Of a DNA stretch of 64,000 bases, positions 42,645-51,226 are shown in pieces. The notes beneath the pieces are model-generated. The model was given only the letters and a program-made list of their open reading frames with translations. It searched no databases and was not told the DNA's origin. How positions within the stretch are numbered: the stretch's first letter is position 1; every line of letters starts with the position of its first letter. The translations under genes were made by a program, and so were the position numbers. The stretch is from an uncultured bacterium (GTDB lineage Bacteria; Bacillota; Clostridia; Lachnospirales; Lachnospiraceae): contig CANCXX010000007.1 in NCBI GenBank assembly GCA_947381965.1, forward strand, positions 1 to 64,000, given 5' to 3'.

Positions 42645-43763
42645 ATGCCAAGACGTGGAGAAAATATCAGAAAGAGAAAAGACGGACGCTGGGAAGGCAG
42701 GTATTATGCGCCTTCCCCCTGCTCCGGCAGGAATGTAAGCCATTCCATTTATGCCAAAACGTACAGGGAAGTAAAAGAAAAACTATTGGAAGCAAAGAAA
42801 GAGGCATATAAGACTGCTGAAGAAAGGGAGACACCTTCGGCAGTTAATTTTGGCATGGCGGCAACGGAATGGATAGCCGGAATAGAAAATGTAAAAAAAT
42901 ATTCTACCTATATTAAATATCGTTCTATCTATGAAAAGTATATTCAGAAAAAACTATCCGAATTTTCTGTTTCAGAATTGGACGAGAATATTCTTGCAAA
43001 TGTTTTTTGGGACGATGCAGAGAAAGAATTTTCAGACAGTATCCAAAAAAGCATCCTTTGTGTGCTCAATCAGATACTTTCCTATGCTTCCACTCATTAC
43101 CATACGGATTTTTCCAGGTGTTCCCGAAAAAAGCTGAAAAACAGGAACCGGAAGGTAGAAACGCTTAATCAAATGGAACAGGCAAAATTGCTTAAGTATT
43201 TATACAGTGAGATGGATATTTACAAGCTGGGGATTGTAATATGTATTTCCACAGGTCTTCGTCTGGGAGAAATTTGTTCTCTTAAATGGGAAGACATTGA
43301 TTTTGAAAGAAAAGTTTTATATGTCAATCGAACTGTCCAGCGGATAGCGGTAGAAGGGCACAGTACAAAAACCGTTCTTATGGAAGGGGACCCTAAGAGC
43401 ATTTTTTCCAGACGGGAAATTCCTTTATCTAATGAGATGATCAAGCTGATTTTTCCTTATTACGGAGGTGCTGATAATTATGTGATTAATGATAACAAGC
43501 CTATGGAGCCAAGGACCTATCAGATAAAATTCCAGAAGTATTTACAGATGGCCGGAGTGGAACGGAAAAACTTTCATATACTCCGTCACACCTTTGCTAC
43601 AAATTGTATAAACAATGGAACAGATATTAAAAGTTTAAGCGAAATCCTGGGACATTCCGATGTGAAAATTACATTAAACCGATATGTTCATCCCACACTG
43701 GAAACCAAACGGCAGCATATGAATTCACTGTCTGCCATTTATGGTCAGTTTGTGGGTCAATAG
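42645..43763 (+). CDS. Tyrosine site-specific recombinase (integrase)
   Basis: A 372-residue tyrosine recombinase: N-terminal arm-type domain (GRWEGRYYAPSPCSGRN), a SAM-like core-binding domain (about 65-165), and a catalytic domain with Arg206 (TGLRLGE), His311/Arg314 (HILRHTF), His337 (LGHSDV) and nucleophile Tyr347 (NRYVHP). All key residues are present. It is alone, with no excisionase or other element genes, and is flanked by inverted recombination sites, so a DNA invertase role is likelier than integration. ATG 42645 has GGAGG (42631-42635) 9 bp upstream. Confidence 0.9.
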   Translation: MPRRGENIRKRKDGRWEGRYYAPSPCSGRNVSHSIYAKTYREVKEKLLEAKKEAYKTAEERETPSAVNFGMAATEWIAGIENVKKYSTYIKYRSIYEKYIQKKLSEFSVSELDENILANVFWDDAEKEFSDSIQKSILCVLNQILSYASTHYHTDFSRCSRKKLKNRNRKVETLNQMEQAKLLKYLYSEMDIYKLGIVICISTGLRLGEICSLKWEDIDFERKVLYVNRTVQRIAVEGHSTKTVLMEGDPKSIFSRREIPLSNEMIKLIFPYYGGADNYVINDNKPMEPRTYQIKFQKYLQMAGVERKNFHILRHTFATNCINNGTDIKSLSEILGHSDVKITLNRYVHPTLETKRQHMNSLSAIYGQFVGQ

Positions 43764-43802
43764 TTCCTGATTTCACACTATTTTAGGAACTAAAGGGCAT
43801 GT

Positions 43803-43827
43803 TTCGCAGATTGAAATAATCTGCGAA
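43803..43827 (+). repeat. Right recombination site (inverted)
   Basis: Arms TTCGCAGATT and AATCTGCGAA around GAAAT; the two 10-bp arms are perfect inverted repeats of each other. It lies 40 bp after the recombinase stop codon and 80 bp before the sortase gene. Reverse-complement partner at 42392-42416. Confidence 0.85.
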
Positions 43828-43907
43828 CAGCCAGTCTATGGTATTAGTGTGTACGCTTAATGTGAAAGTTATACCTCAAAAAAGTTTTAAAGAAAAGGGC
43901 TGATAAT

Positions 43908-44873
43908 ATGAAGAAAAATGAAAAAGACGAAAAATCAAAAATATGGTTGTTTTTATTTGCAGCTTTTGCGGTGATGTTTGTGGTGGGAGGAATTTCCACA
44001 GTTACCGGCGCTCTAAACAGAAAAAAGGCAAATGATGCTTATGGACAGATGCAGACTGCTGTAAATGATGTCCAAAGCCAGGAGGATGACATATTAGTGG
44101 GCGGAACGGAAGTGGAATGGGAAGACAAGGCAAAAGGCGTTCTTCCAAATGGCTCCGGAGAAAAGCCAGAGTCATCTGAAAAAGGAGGACTGGAAACCGA
44201 AATGGAAGAAGACGGCGCGTTGATTGAGGTTAAGATTAAAAAAGAAAAGGCAAAACCGTCACCGAAACCAGGTGAGACTGTTTCCGGGAAAAAGCTTGAC
44301 TGGGATGCACTGCGGAAAGAATGTGCAGATATTTATGCCTGGATCAGTGTTCCGGGAACCACAGTGGATTACCCGATTGTACAGCACCCTACAAGCAATG
44401 CGTATTATCTTAACCACAATATGGACGGGTCAAAAGGGTATCCGGGTTGTATTTATACAGAGAACTATAATAAGAAGGATTTTTCTGATTTACATACGGT
44501 GATATACGGACACAACCTGAAAGATAAAACCATGTTTTCCACCCTTCACAATTTTGAGAAGAAAAAGCTGGTAACAGAGCCGCATTATATTTACGTGTAT
44601 ACGGAAGAGGATGTGTTTACTTATGAAATCTTTGCGGTATATGAATACCCGGCCATTCATCTTCTGGCCAATTATGATTTGACCAATGAGTATGTCTATG
44701 AACAGTACATTAAAGATATTTTCAATATGGATAATACGGATGCAAGAATAGCCAACATACGGCATGATATTGAAGTTACGAATGAGGATAAAATTATTAC
44801 CTTGTCAACATGCACCTCTGACCATGATGCGAGCCTGCGTTTTCTGGTAGTGGGCGTTTTGCAGAATTCATAG
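43908..44873 (+). CDS. Class B sortase, catalytically intact
   Basis: A 321-residue sortase: N-terminal membrane anchor (about residues 12-35), a charged linker, then a class B sortase domain with TVIYGHN (His202), ITLSTCT (Cys302) and LRFLVVG (Arg311), i.e. the full His-Cys-Arg set. It should attach surface proteins to peptidoglycan; a candidate substrate with a PKTG signal is two genes downstream (46060). It is the first gene after the invertible segment and I see no good promoter of its own between 43828 and 43907. Confidence 0.92.
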   Translation: MKKNEKDEKSKIWLFLFAAFAVMFVVGGISTVTGALNRKKANDAYGQMQTAVNDVQSQEDDILVGGTEVEWEDKAKGVLPNGSGEKPESSEKGGLETEMEEDGALIEVKIKKEKAKPSPKPGETVSGKKLDWDALRKECADIYAWISVPGTTVDYPIVQHPTSNAYYLNHNMDGSKGYPGCIYTENYNKKDFSDLHTVIYGHNLKDKTMFSTLHNFEKKKLVTEPHYIYVYTEEDVFTYEIFAVYEYPAIHLLANYDLTNEYVYEQYIKDIFNMDNTDARIANIRHDIEVTNEDKIITLSTCTSDHDASLRFLVVGVLQNS

Positions 44874-44888
44874 AAATGAGGGACTTCC

Positions 44889-45986
44889 ATGCTGGATAAA
44901 GAGGAAACCATTGAGAAGAAAAAAATTGGAATCGGCGCAACAACAGTGCTGACAATCTTTGCAATTGTTCTGGTGGTTCTGGGGATTGTTCTTGTGATGA
45001 GGATGATTGGAAAAGGCAATCTGGCTATGGCGGTGGCGGGAACGGAGGAGACGGAAACAGATATCGGAGAAGAAGATGAAGGCCTTAAGGAAAACCAGAT
45101 TCTTTATCGCAATCAGGTTTATACACTGAATTCCGACCTTATCACAATTCTTATAATGGGGATTGACAAAGAAACGGTTAAAACCGTGGGAGGACAAAGC
45201 TGGAGCGCAGAAGATGCGGATGAATTTGGGGGAGGACAGGCGGACGCCCTGTTTTTGGCCCTGATTAATCCCCATGATAAAAATGTTTATGTAATTGCAA
45301 TCAACCGGAATGCCATGGTTGATGTGGACGTTTTTGATAAAGATGGAAATTATCAGGGAGTGTTTACCAAGCAGGTGGCCTTACAGCACGGATATGGAGA
45401 CGGCGGAGAGGAAAGCTGTCTGCGGCAGGTAAAAACAGTTTCCCGCATGTTCCACAACATTCCAATTCATGCTTACGCGTCAATCAGCATGGACGCAATA
45501 CCGGAGCTAAACGACGCGCTGGGAGGAATTACTGTGGAGGTGCTGGACGACATTATTTACCCAGAATATGATATGGACCTGCATCAGGGAGAGGTAGTTA
45601 CTTTGATGGGGGAAAAGGCTTACTGGTATGTGCGTCTGCGCAACGAAAATGTGTTTAATTCAAATGAGCTTCGCCTGCAAAGACAGAAACAATATCTGAC
45701 AACCTTTGCGGCGGAGGCAAAAAACCAGGCGGCGGCAGACATCAGAACAGCGGTTAAATTATACCAGACGGTACAGAAATATATGGTAACAGATATTGAT
45801 TTAAACAGCTTTACTTATCTTGCTACCGAAGCGCTGGATTATGAGTTTGATGTGGAAAATTTATATTCCCTGCAGGGGGAAGTGGTTCAGGGCAATTTAT
45901 TTGAAGAGTTTTATATAGACGATGATGCCCTGCAGGAACTTATCGTAAAGCTGTTTTATGAACCGGAAGAAGACATTCCAAATTAA
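44889..45986 (+). CDS. LytR-CpsA-Psr (LCP) family glycopolymer ligase, copy 2
   Basis: A 365-residue LCP protein with an N-terminal helix (about residues 15-40) and LCP motifs ILIMGIDKE, GGQADALFLALINP, AINRNAMVDVDVFD and LRLQRQKQYL. It is a close paralogue of the LCP protein at 19876. Following a sortase by 15 bp, it is probably cotranscribed and would attach the glycopolymer made by the downstream operon to the cell wall. Confidence 0.9.
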   Translation: MLDKEETIEKKKIGIGATTVLTIFAIVLVVLGIVLVMRMIGKGNLAMAVAGTEETETDIGEEDEGLKENQILYRNQVYTLNSDLITILIMGIDKETVKTVGGQSWSAEDADEFGGGQADALFLALINPHDKNVYVIAINRNAMVDVDVFDKDGNYQGVFTKQVALQHGYGDGGEESCLRQVKTVSRMFHNIPIHAYASISMDAIPELNDALGGITVEVLDDIIYPEYDMDLHQGEVVTLMGEKAYWYVRLRNENVFNSNELRLQRQKQYLTTFAAEAKNQAAADIRTAVKLYQTVQKYMVTDIDLNSFTYLATEALDYEFDVENLYSLQGEVVQGNLFEEFYIDDDALQELIVKLFYEPEEDIPN

Positions 45987-46059
45987 GTATTAAGTCCGGA
46001 AACCACAATCCGGATTTGATATAGACCACATGAGATGTAGGAAAGGAGGAAGTATTGAT

Positions 46060-46782
46060 ATGAAGAAAAAAGTATTAGCTTTATTGTCTGCACTTACAAT
46101 TATGGCAACAGGTTCCATGACTGCATTTGCAGCCAGCCCTACCGTACCGGGAACAGAAGCTCCGGCACAGGGACAGGTGGTTGCTACCACTGTTACTCAA
46201 ATGAAGACAGCTACGGAATATACTTCTGTTACACAGGTTTCAGATGGCTTTTCTGTAACGACAGTAACGCAGACAGTTGTTCAGCAGGTTGCGGTAACAG
46301 TACAGAATACGCTGCTTAATAACCTGTCACATATTGGCACAACGTTTGCTTCAGCGGCAACAAGCGGAAGCGCACAGATTGCAGCCAGCAGCTACAGCAA
46401 TATTGCGGCAGCAGCAGAAGATTCTACCAAGAGAGTTACAGCTTCTGTTCTTTCAGTAGTGGATGTAAACGCTGAAACAGCTACAAAGGCATCAAACGGC
46501 AACTATGTAGTAACCATGAACATTTCTAGTATTTTAAGCACAGATGCAATTGCTGTTCTTCATTATAACGGCAGTGCATGGGAAACCATTATCCCTACAA
46601 ACGTGTCAAATGGTTCCGTAACATTTGAAACTGCAAGCCTTTCACCTATTAGTATTGTTAAACTTGAAGTTGAGAGCCTTACAATGGCTCCCAAAACAGG
46701 CGAAGCAATGGCAATGATGGCAGTAGTGATGCTGGCTGGTCTTGCAGGTGTAATTTTCTGCGGAAAGAAATATTTTGGATAA
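46060..46782 (+). CDS. Cell-wall-anchored surface protein with PKTG sorting signal
   Basis: A 240-residue Thr/Val/Ala-rich protein: signal peptide (MKKKVLALLSALTIMATGSM..., cleavage after AFA near 24), a middle region of beta-strand-like repeats, and a C-terminal sorting signal MAPKTGE (209-215) followed by a hydrophobic stretch and CGKKYFG. PKTG-type motifs fit clostridial class B sortases (C. difficile SrtB uses SPKTG/PPKTG). Start 46060 is chosen over 46030 because AAAGGAGGA sits 9 bp upstream and it begins the signal peptide. Confidence 0.85.
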   Translation: MKKKVLALLSALTIMATGSMTAFAASPTVPGTEAPAQGQVVATTVTQMKTATEYTSVTQVSDGFSVTTVTQTVVQQVAVTVQNTLLNNLSHIGTTFASAATSGSAQIAASSYSNIAAAAEDSTKRVTASVLSVVDVNAETATKASNGNYVVTMNISSILSTDAIAVLHYNGSAWETIIPTNVSNGSVTFETASLSPISIVKLEVESLTMAPKTGEAMAMMAVVMLAGLAGVIFCGKKYFG

Positions 46783-46801
46783 TATTTGAATGAGTAATTA
46801 A

Positions 46802-46885
46802 AAAATAAGATCTTATTTTATTCCGAACATCATGTGGTTGATATAGGAACACAGAAACCCGGCAGGGCTTCCGGCTTTTGCCGGG
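46802..46885 (+). terminator. Two hairpins after the surface protein gene
   Basis: A perfect 18-bp palindrome AAAATAAGATCTTATTTT (46802-46819) and a GC-rich hairpin CCCGGCA (46858-46864) / TGCCGGG (46879-46885). Only short A/T runs follow, so they may attenuate and not fully stop transcription into the glycan genes. Confidence 0.5.
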
Positions 46886-46915
46886 TGGCTGTAAAAAACA
46901 TTGGAACGGACGCTA

Positions 46916-48061
46916 ATGAAAAAGGTTCTTTTTGTAACGACAATTAGTGGCTTTTTGCCACAGTTTGAAAAAAATGACGTTAAGCTGCTTAAGGAGATGG
47001 GGTGTGAAATACATTACGCATCTAATTTTAAAAATCCTGTATATGCCTTTGACAGAAAGGAATTAAAAAAACAGGGTGTGATTCTGCACCATATTGATAT
47101 TGCAAAAAGTCCTGCCAGAATCAGGGAAAATATTGCAGCCATCAGACAGCTGAAAATTATTATAGATAACAATAAAATTGATATGATTCACTGCCATAAT
47201 CCTATGGGAGGTGTGGCCGGGCGGGTAGCGGCGCAAGTCAGCAGACGAAAACCTTATGTGATTTATACAGCCCATGGATTTCATTTTTATAAAGGGGCGC
47301 CGGTTATAAACTGGCTGTTGTTTTATCCGGCGGAACGTTTTTTGGCTGGATTTACCGATCAGATTATTACGGTTAACAGAGAGGATTATTTGCGGGCAAA
47401 AAAATTCCGTTTAAGGAAAGGCGGAAGTGTGGTCCAGATACATAGTGTAGGCGTAAGCCAGGACAGATTTAAACCGGATAAGAAGCTGGGAGAAAAAAAG
47501 CGTATCAGTCTGGACGTTCCCTCTGATGCTTTCCATATTGTGACGGCGGCCGAACTGAATGCAAACAAAAATCAAAGGGTTATTATAGAAGCAATTGCCC
47601 AGCTTTCAAACGAAAACATTTATTACAGTATTTGTGGAAAAGGCATCAATGAAAAAGAGTTAAAAATGTTAATTGAAAAGAGACATCTGGAAAAACAGGT
47701 GCGGCTCTTGGGGTATCGCACAGATATGGAAGAAATCCTCCAGTGTGCAGATTGTTTTGCCTTTCCATCCCACAGGGAGGGACTTGGCATTGCCGCTATA
47801 GAAGCGCTGCTTTGCGGGGTGCCGCTGATAGCGGCTGACAACCGGGGAACCAGAGAGTACGCCATAAACGGCGGCAACAGTATTGTCTGTAAATCAAACT
47901 GTGTGGAAGATTTTAAAAATGCAATTTATCTTTTTTGTTCCGATAAGACCATGCACAGTCATATGGCATCCTTATGCAGGGCATCGGCAGAGAAGTTTAC
48001 CATAAATGAAGTGGAAAAAACAATGAAAGAAATATATAAGAAAGCGTTAATTTCTTTGTAG
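46916..48061 (+). CDS. GT4-type glycosyltransferase
   Basis: A 381-residue GT-B enzyme resembling EpsD/CapM-like proteins: KVLFVTTISGFLPQFEKNDVKLLKEMG, DMIHCHNPMGGVAGRVAA, VIYTAHGFHFYKGAP and PSHREGLGIAAIEALLCGVPLIAADNRGTREY (E-x7-E). HGFHFYKG is typical of the subgroup that acts early on lipid-linked sugars. ATG 46916 is preferred to an upstream TTG at 46901. Confidence 0.9.
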   Translation: MKKVLFVTTISGFLPQFEKNDVKLLKEMGCEIHYASNFKNPVYAFDRKELKKQGVILHHIDIAKSPARIRENIAAIRQLKIIIDNNKIDMIHCHNPMGGVAGRVAAQVSRRKPYVIYTAHGFHFYKGAPVINWLLFYPAERFLAGFTDQIITVNREDYLRAKKFRLRKGGSVVQIHSVGVSQDRFKPDKKLGEKKRISLDVPSDAFHIVTAAELNANKNQRVIIEAIAQLSNENIYYSICGKGINEKELKMLIEKRHLEKQVRLLGYRTDMEEILQCADCFAFPSHREGLGIAAIEALLCGVPLIAADNRGTREYAINGGNSIVCKSNCVEDFKNAIYLFCSDKTMHSHMASLCRASAEKFTINEVEKTMKEIYKKALISL

Positions 48062-48065
48062 GGGA

Positions 48066-48148
48066 TACTGTGAAAAATAAATTTTTCACAGGCAAATTTG
48101 CGCTGACGCCCCAATTTGCAGGCACTGGCAGCATGGAGGATTATTATG
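48066..48148 (+). repeat. 83-bp leader repeat, copy B
   Basis: Counterpart of 13159-13240. It has the stem-loop CTGTGAAAAAT/ATTTTTCACAG (48068-48091), a second stem CAAATT...AATTTG around GCGCTGACGC, and ends in ATGGAGG and the start codon of the next gene. Confidence 0.7.
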
Positions 48149-49054
48149 AGGCAGCCATTAGTTTCCGTCATTATGGGAGTATATAACCAGTGGGATGAAA
48201 AAGTATTAAAGGATGCGGTTAATTCCATATTAAAACAGACTCTTCGGGATTTTGAATTTATCATCTGGGATGATGGTTCCTGTCCGGAGGCAGCAAAGAT
48301 TGTACATAATTTAACCAAGCTGGATGAGAGAATTATAGTAGCCGGAAAAGAGGAGAACAGGGGCCTTGCATTTTCTTTAAATGAATGTATCCGTCTCGCA
48401 AAGGGAAAGTATATTGCCCGGATGGATGCAGACGATATTTCTCTTCCCTTCCGTCTGGAAAAGCAGGTGGATTTTCTGGAAAGCCATCTGGAATATGGAT
48501 GGTGCGGCACGAATACGGATTTGTTTGATGAAAACGGCGTCTGGGGATTCCGCCCGATGCCGGAGATACCGCAAATGATAGATTACTTTCATTATTCCCC
48601 TTATATTCATCCTTCTGTCATGTTCCGCTCCCTGCTTTTTGACGAGGACAATGGGTATCTTGCCACCCAGGAAACGCTTCGCTGTGAGGACTATGAGATA
48701 TTTATGAACCTTGTGGAGCGGGGACAGAAGGGATACAACCTGCAGGAAACACTGTTCAGGTACAGGGAAACAAGAGATTCCTACCGGAAAAGAAAGGTGC
48801 GTTTCCGTATCAATGAGGCCAAAACCAGATATCGCAATTACCGGAAACTGAACATCCTTTTTCCGGTAGGGTGGATTTATGTGCTCCGTCCGATTTTTGC
48901 GTGTCTGATACCGCCGGCAGTTTTGGAGTGGATGAAAAGGACAGAAGGTATCAGTTTTATGAAACAGGGAGAAAGGATAAAGGAGAGAGGGATTGGACAG
49001 CAGAAGGGAACTTACTCTGCGTTTGGAACAATACAAAACCATACTGAAGCATAA
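48146..49054 (+). CDS. GT2-type glycosyltransferase
   Basis: A 302-residue GT-A enzyme: LVSVIMGVYNQWDEKVLKDAVNSILKQTLRDFEFIIWDDGS, ENRGLAFSLNECIRLAKGKYIARMDADDIS (DxD) and RCEDYEIFMNLVERG (catalytic ED). Adds a sugar in the second glycan operon. ATG 48146 is chosen because GGAGG (48135-48139) sits 6 bp upstream; the longer TTG-started frame would use repeat sequence as coding. It overlaps the next gene by 62 bp. Confidence 0.9.
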   Translation: MRQPLVSVIMGVYNQWDEKVLKDAVNSILKQTLRDFEFIIWDDGSCPEAAKIVHNLTKLDERIIVAGKEENRGLAFSLNECIRLAKGKYIARMDADDISLPFRLEKQVDFLESHLEYGWCGTNTDLFDENGVWGFRPMPEIPQMIDYFHYSPYIHPSVMFRSLLFDEDNGYLATQETLRCEDYEIFMNLVERGQKGYNLQETLFRYRETRDSYRKRKVRFRINEAKTRYRNYRKLNILFPVGWIYVLRPIFACLIPPAVLEWMKRTEGISFMKQGERIKERGIGQQKGTYSAFGTIQNHTEA

Positions 49055-50354
49055 TCCAAGCCATCTGGAAGCATTGGAAAGATGCCTGGAGGGACAGGAA
49101 GGATTAACGGATTATGACAAAATCTTTTTACATATATATGCACCAGTTGTGACATCCTATGCGGAATGGGTGCTGGACGAAGCAAAAGCTTTGGGAAAAA
49201 GGCGCCTGTATTTTCTGGCAAGGGATGGTTGGCTCCTTCGAAGTGTGGCGGAGGTACTTGCGGAAGAAGCGGGATATTGTTTTGATATGAGATATCTGAA
49301 GGTATCCCGCTTTTCCCTCCGTATGGCAGAATATGGACTGCTGGGAGATAAGTGTCTTGACATGATTTGTGTGGGAGGGATTGATATATCCTTTCAGAAA
49401 ATTATGAAACGCGCAGCTCTTACGGAAGAAGAGGCCCGCCATGTGGCAGAACTTGCCGGATGGAAGGAAAAATACCGGATTCCGCTTAACTATACACAAA
49501 TACAGAATTTAAAAAATATATTAAGAGAAACAAAAGTATTTCTGGAATATGTAAACAGACATTCCAAGGAGTGTTATGACGATACCATCGGATATTTACG
49601 GCAGGAGGGTATGATGGAAACGGTTCCCTATGGTCTGGTAGACAGCGGCTGGGTGGGAACCATCCAAAGAAGCCTTCAGCATTTGGTTTCTCATGCGCTT
49701 GGAAGAGAAAAGGAAATGGAAGGATTCTATTTTGGCCTGTATGAACTGCCCAAAGAGGCGAAGAGGGATAGGTATCATGGATATTATATAAATCCTGAAA
49801 AAAAGATAAAGAGGAAGGCAAGGTTTTCCATCTGTCTTTTTGAAACTTTGTTTTCGTCTCCTGATGGAATGACATTGGGATATGAGAAGAAAAAGGACAG
49901 GTATTTTTCTATAGAAAGTAAAAGCAAAAATCCCAACGGGGATGTAATCAGACAAAATAAAAAGTTGTCAGATTTGTATGCAGGAATTTACAGAGAAGTT
50001 TCCCATACAAAGTCCTGTACAGGCAGAAAGAAAGACTGCTTTGTGGAAAAGCTTTTAACGCGCAGCATGGGGATACCTACCAAACTGGAAGCCCAGTTAC
50101 TTGGGAATCTGCTGTTTTGTGATGATGTTCTTGAACTGCAGATGCAGAAAGTTGCTGCGGATTGGGACAGGGAAGAAATACGGAAACAGAGATTTGTGAG
50201 CAAACTGCTGATTAAGCTTAACAGAAAAACAGGGACATTACACGAAAGTGGATGGCCCGAAGGAAGCATTACGAAAGCCGGAGGAGACATTGCGGGAAAC
50301 CTAAGGCAGGAGCGGATGTATAAATATTTTATGTATATCAGAAAGGCCTTATAA
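48993..50354 (+). CDS. FLSR-DGW domain protein without HAD domain
   Basis: A 453-residue protein built only from the domain that forms the C-half of the HAD-fusion proteins at 24657 and 53090: RRLYFLARDGWLLRSVAEVL, RYLKVSRFSLRMAEYGLL and YGLVDSGWVGTIQRSLQ, then a family-specific C-terminal part. The conserved F-L-x-R-[DE]-G, S-R and D-x-G-W-x-G blocks suggest an enzyme active site, but I know no proven reaction. TTG start with AGGAGAG 5 bp upstream. Confidence 0.65.
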   Translation: MDSRRELTLRLEQYKTILKHNPSHLEALERCLEGQEGLTDYDKIFLHIYAPVVTSYAEWVLDEAKALGKRRLYFLARDGWLLRSVAEVLAEEAGYCFDMRYLKVSRFSLRMAEYGLLGDKCLDMICVGGIDISFQKIMKRAALTEEEARHVAELAGWKEKYRIPLNYTQIQNLKNILRETKVFLEYVNRHSKECYDDTIGYLRQEGMMETVPYGLVDSGWVGTIQRSLQHLVSHALGREKEMEGFYFGLYELPKEAKRDRYHGYYINPEKKIKRKARFSICLFETLFSSPDGMTLGYEKKKDRYFSIESKSKNPNGDVIRQNKKLSDLYAGIYREVSHTKSCTGRKKDCFVEKLLTRSMGIPTKLEAQLLGNLLFCDDVLELQMQKVAADWDREEIRKQRFVSKLLIKLNRKTGTLHESGWPEGSITKAGGDIAGNLRQERMYKYFMYIRKAL

Positions 50355-50356
50355 AA

Positions 50357-51172
50357 GTGAAACGCAGGCACAGGCGTAAAAACGGAATGAAAAGATTCTT
50401 AAGAAAAAAAGAAGAAATAAAACAATATTTATTTGTTATCAGTGAGCTGACAGCCAGAGAAATCAAGCGCAAGTATGCCCGCAGTTCTCTTGGAATTATA
50501 TGGAGCGTACTAAATCCATTGCTTACCATGGTAGTAATGTCACTGATTTTTTCCACAATGTTTAAAAGATCAATAGAAAATTTCCCCATTTATTATCTGA
50601 CAGGGCAGATCTTCTGGACTTTGTTCAGTACAGGAACCAATGCCTCTATGACGGCGCTGGTGGACAATAAAAATCTTCTGATTAAAGCAAAGCTGCCCAA
50701 ACAGACTTTTATTCTGTCAAGAATTTACACATCACTGGTAAATTTTGGTTATACCTGTATTGCCTATGTGATGATGCTGGTGGTGTTCCGCATTAAACCA
50801 GGCTGGACTATGCTGCTTTTTTTAGCGGATGTTGCCTATGGACTGGTTTTTTCTATGGGAATTGGATATATGCTGGCAGTTGCTTATGTTTTTTTTGCGG
50901 ATATTAAATATTTGTATTCAGTGCTTTTGACACTTTGGATGTACTTATCCGCTATCTTTTATCCGGTCAGCGGACTGGCGGATTCTATGCGGACAGTGAT
51001 AGAGTGTAATCCGGTGTATGTGATGATAGATTTTGCAAGAAAATGCGTAATGTATGGACAAGTTCCTGATTCCATGATGTGGATAAAGTTAAGCTGCTGG
51101 AGCTTTGGAAGCCTTGCAGTGGGAATCCTGGTTTTTAAATTAAAGGAAAATCAGGTAATGCAGAAGTTATAA
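50357..51172 (+). CDS. ABC-2 polysaccharide export permease (Wzm/TagG-like)
   Basis: A 271-residue membrane protein with six helices: cytoplasmic LTAREIKRKYARSSLGIIWSVLNPLLTMVVMSLIF before helix 1, PIYYLTGQIFWTLFSTG, and the late LWMYLSAIFYPVSGL, NPVYVMIDFAR. This matches the permease of ABC-2 exporters for teichoic acid or O-polysaccharide. GTG start two bases after the previous stop codon. Pairs with the ATPase encoded next. Confidence 0.93.
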   Translation: MKRRHRRKNGMKRFLRKKEEIKQYLFVISELTAREIKRKYARSSLGIIWSVLNPLLTMVVMSLIFSTMFKRSIENFPIYYLTGQIFWTLFSTGTNASMTALVDNKNLLIKAKLPKQTFILSRIYTSLVNFGYTCIAYVMMLVVFRIKPGWTMLLFLADVAYGLVFSMGIGYMLAVAYVFFADIKYLYSVLLTLWMYLSAIFYPVSGLADSMRTVIECNPVYVMIDFARKCVMYGQVPDSMMWIKLSCWSFGSLAVGILVFKLKENQVMQKL

Positions 51173-51226
51173 CAGATAAAAAATTTCCAAACGACTTATT
51201 GATGCAGTATGCAGGGGAATAAAGAA

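Larger units (their letters stand above)
42392..43827. mobile_element. Predicted invertible segment with its own recombinase
   Basis: A 1.44-kb segment bounded by inverted 25-bp sites holds a tyrosine recombinase gene and a consensus promoter pointing out of the left end. Inverted (not direct) orientation of matching core spacers predicts inversion and not excision. In the other orientation the promoter would sit at about 43704-43732 reading right, about 170 bp before the sortase operon. Confidence 0.75.

Noticed and set aside
42392..43827. Integrase region read as an integrated mobile element
   Set aside because: Flanking sites are inverted and not direct, no other element genes or tRNA target are present, so inversion explains the layout better than integration.
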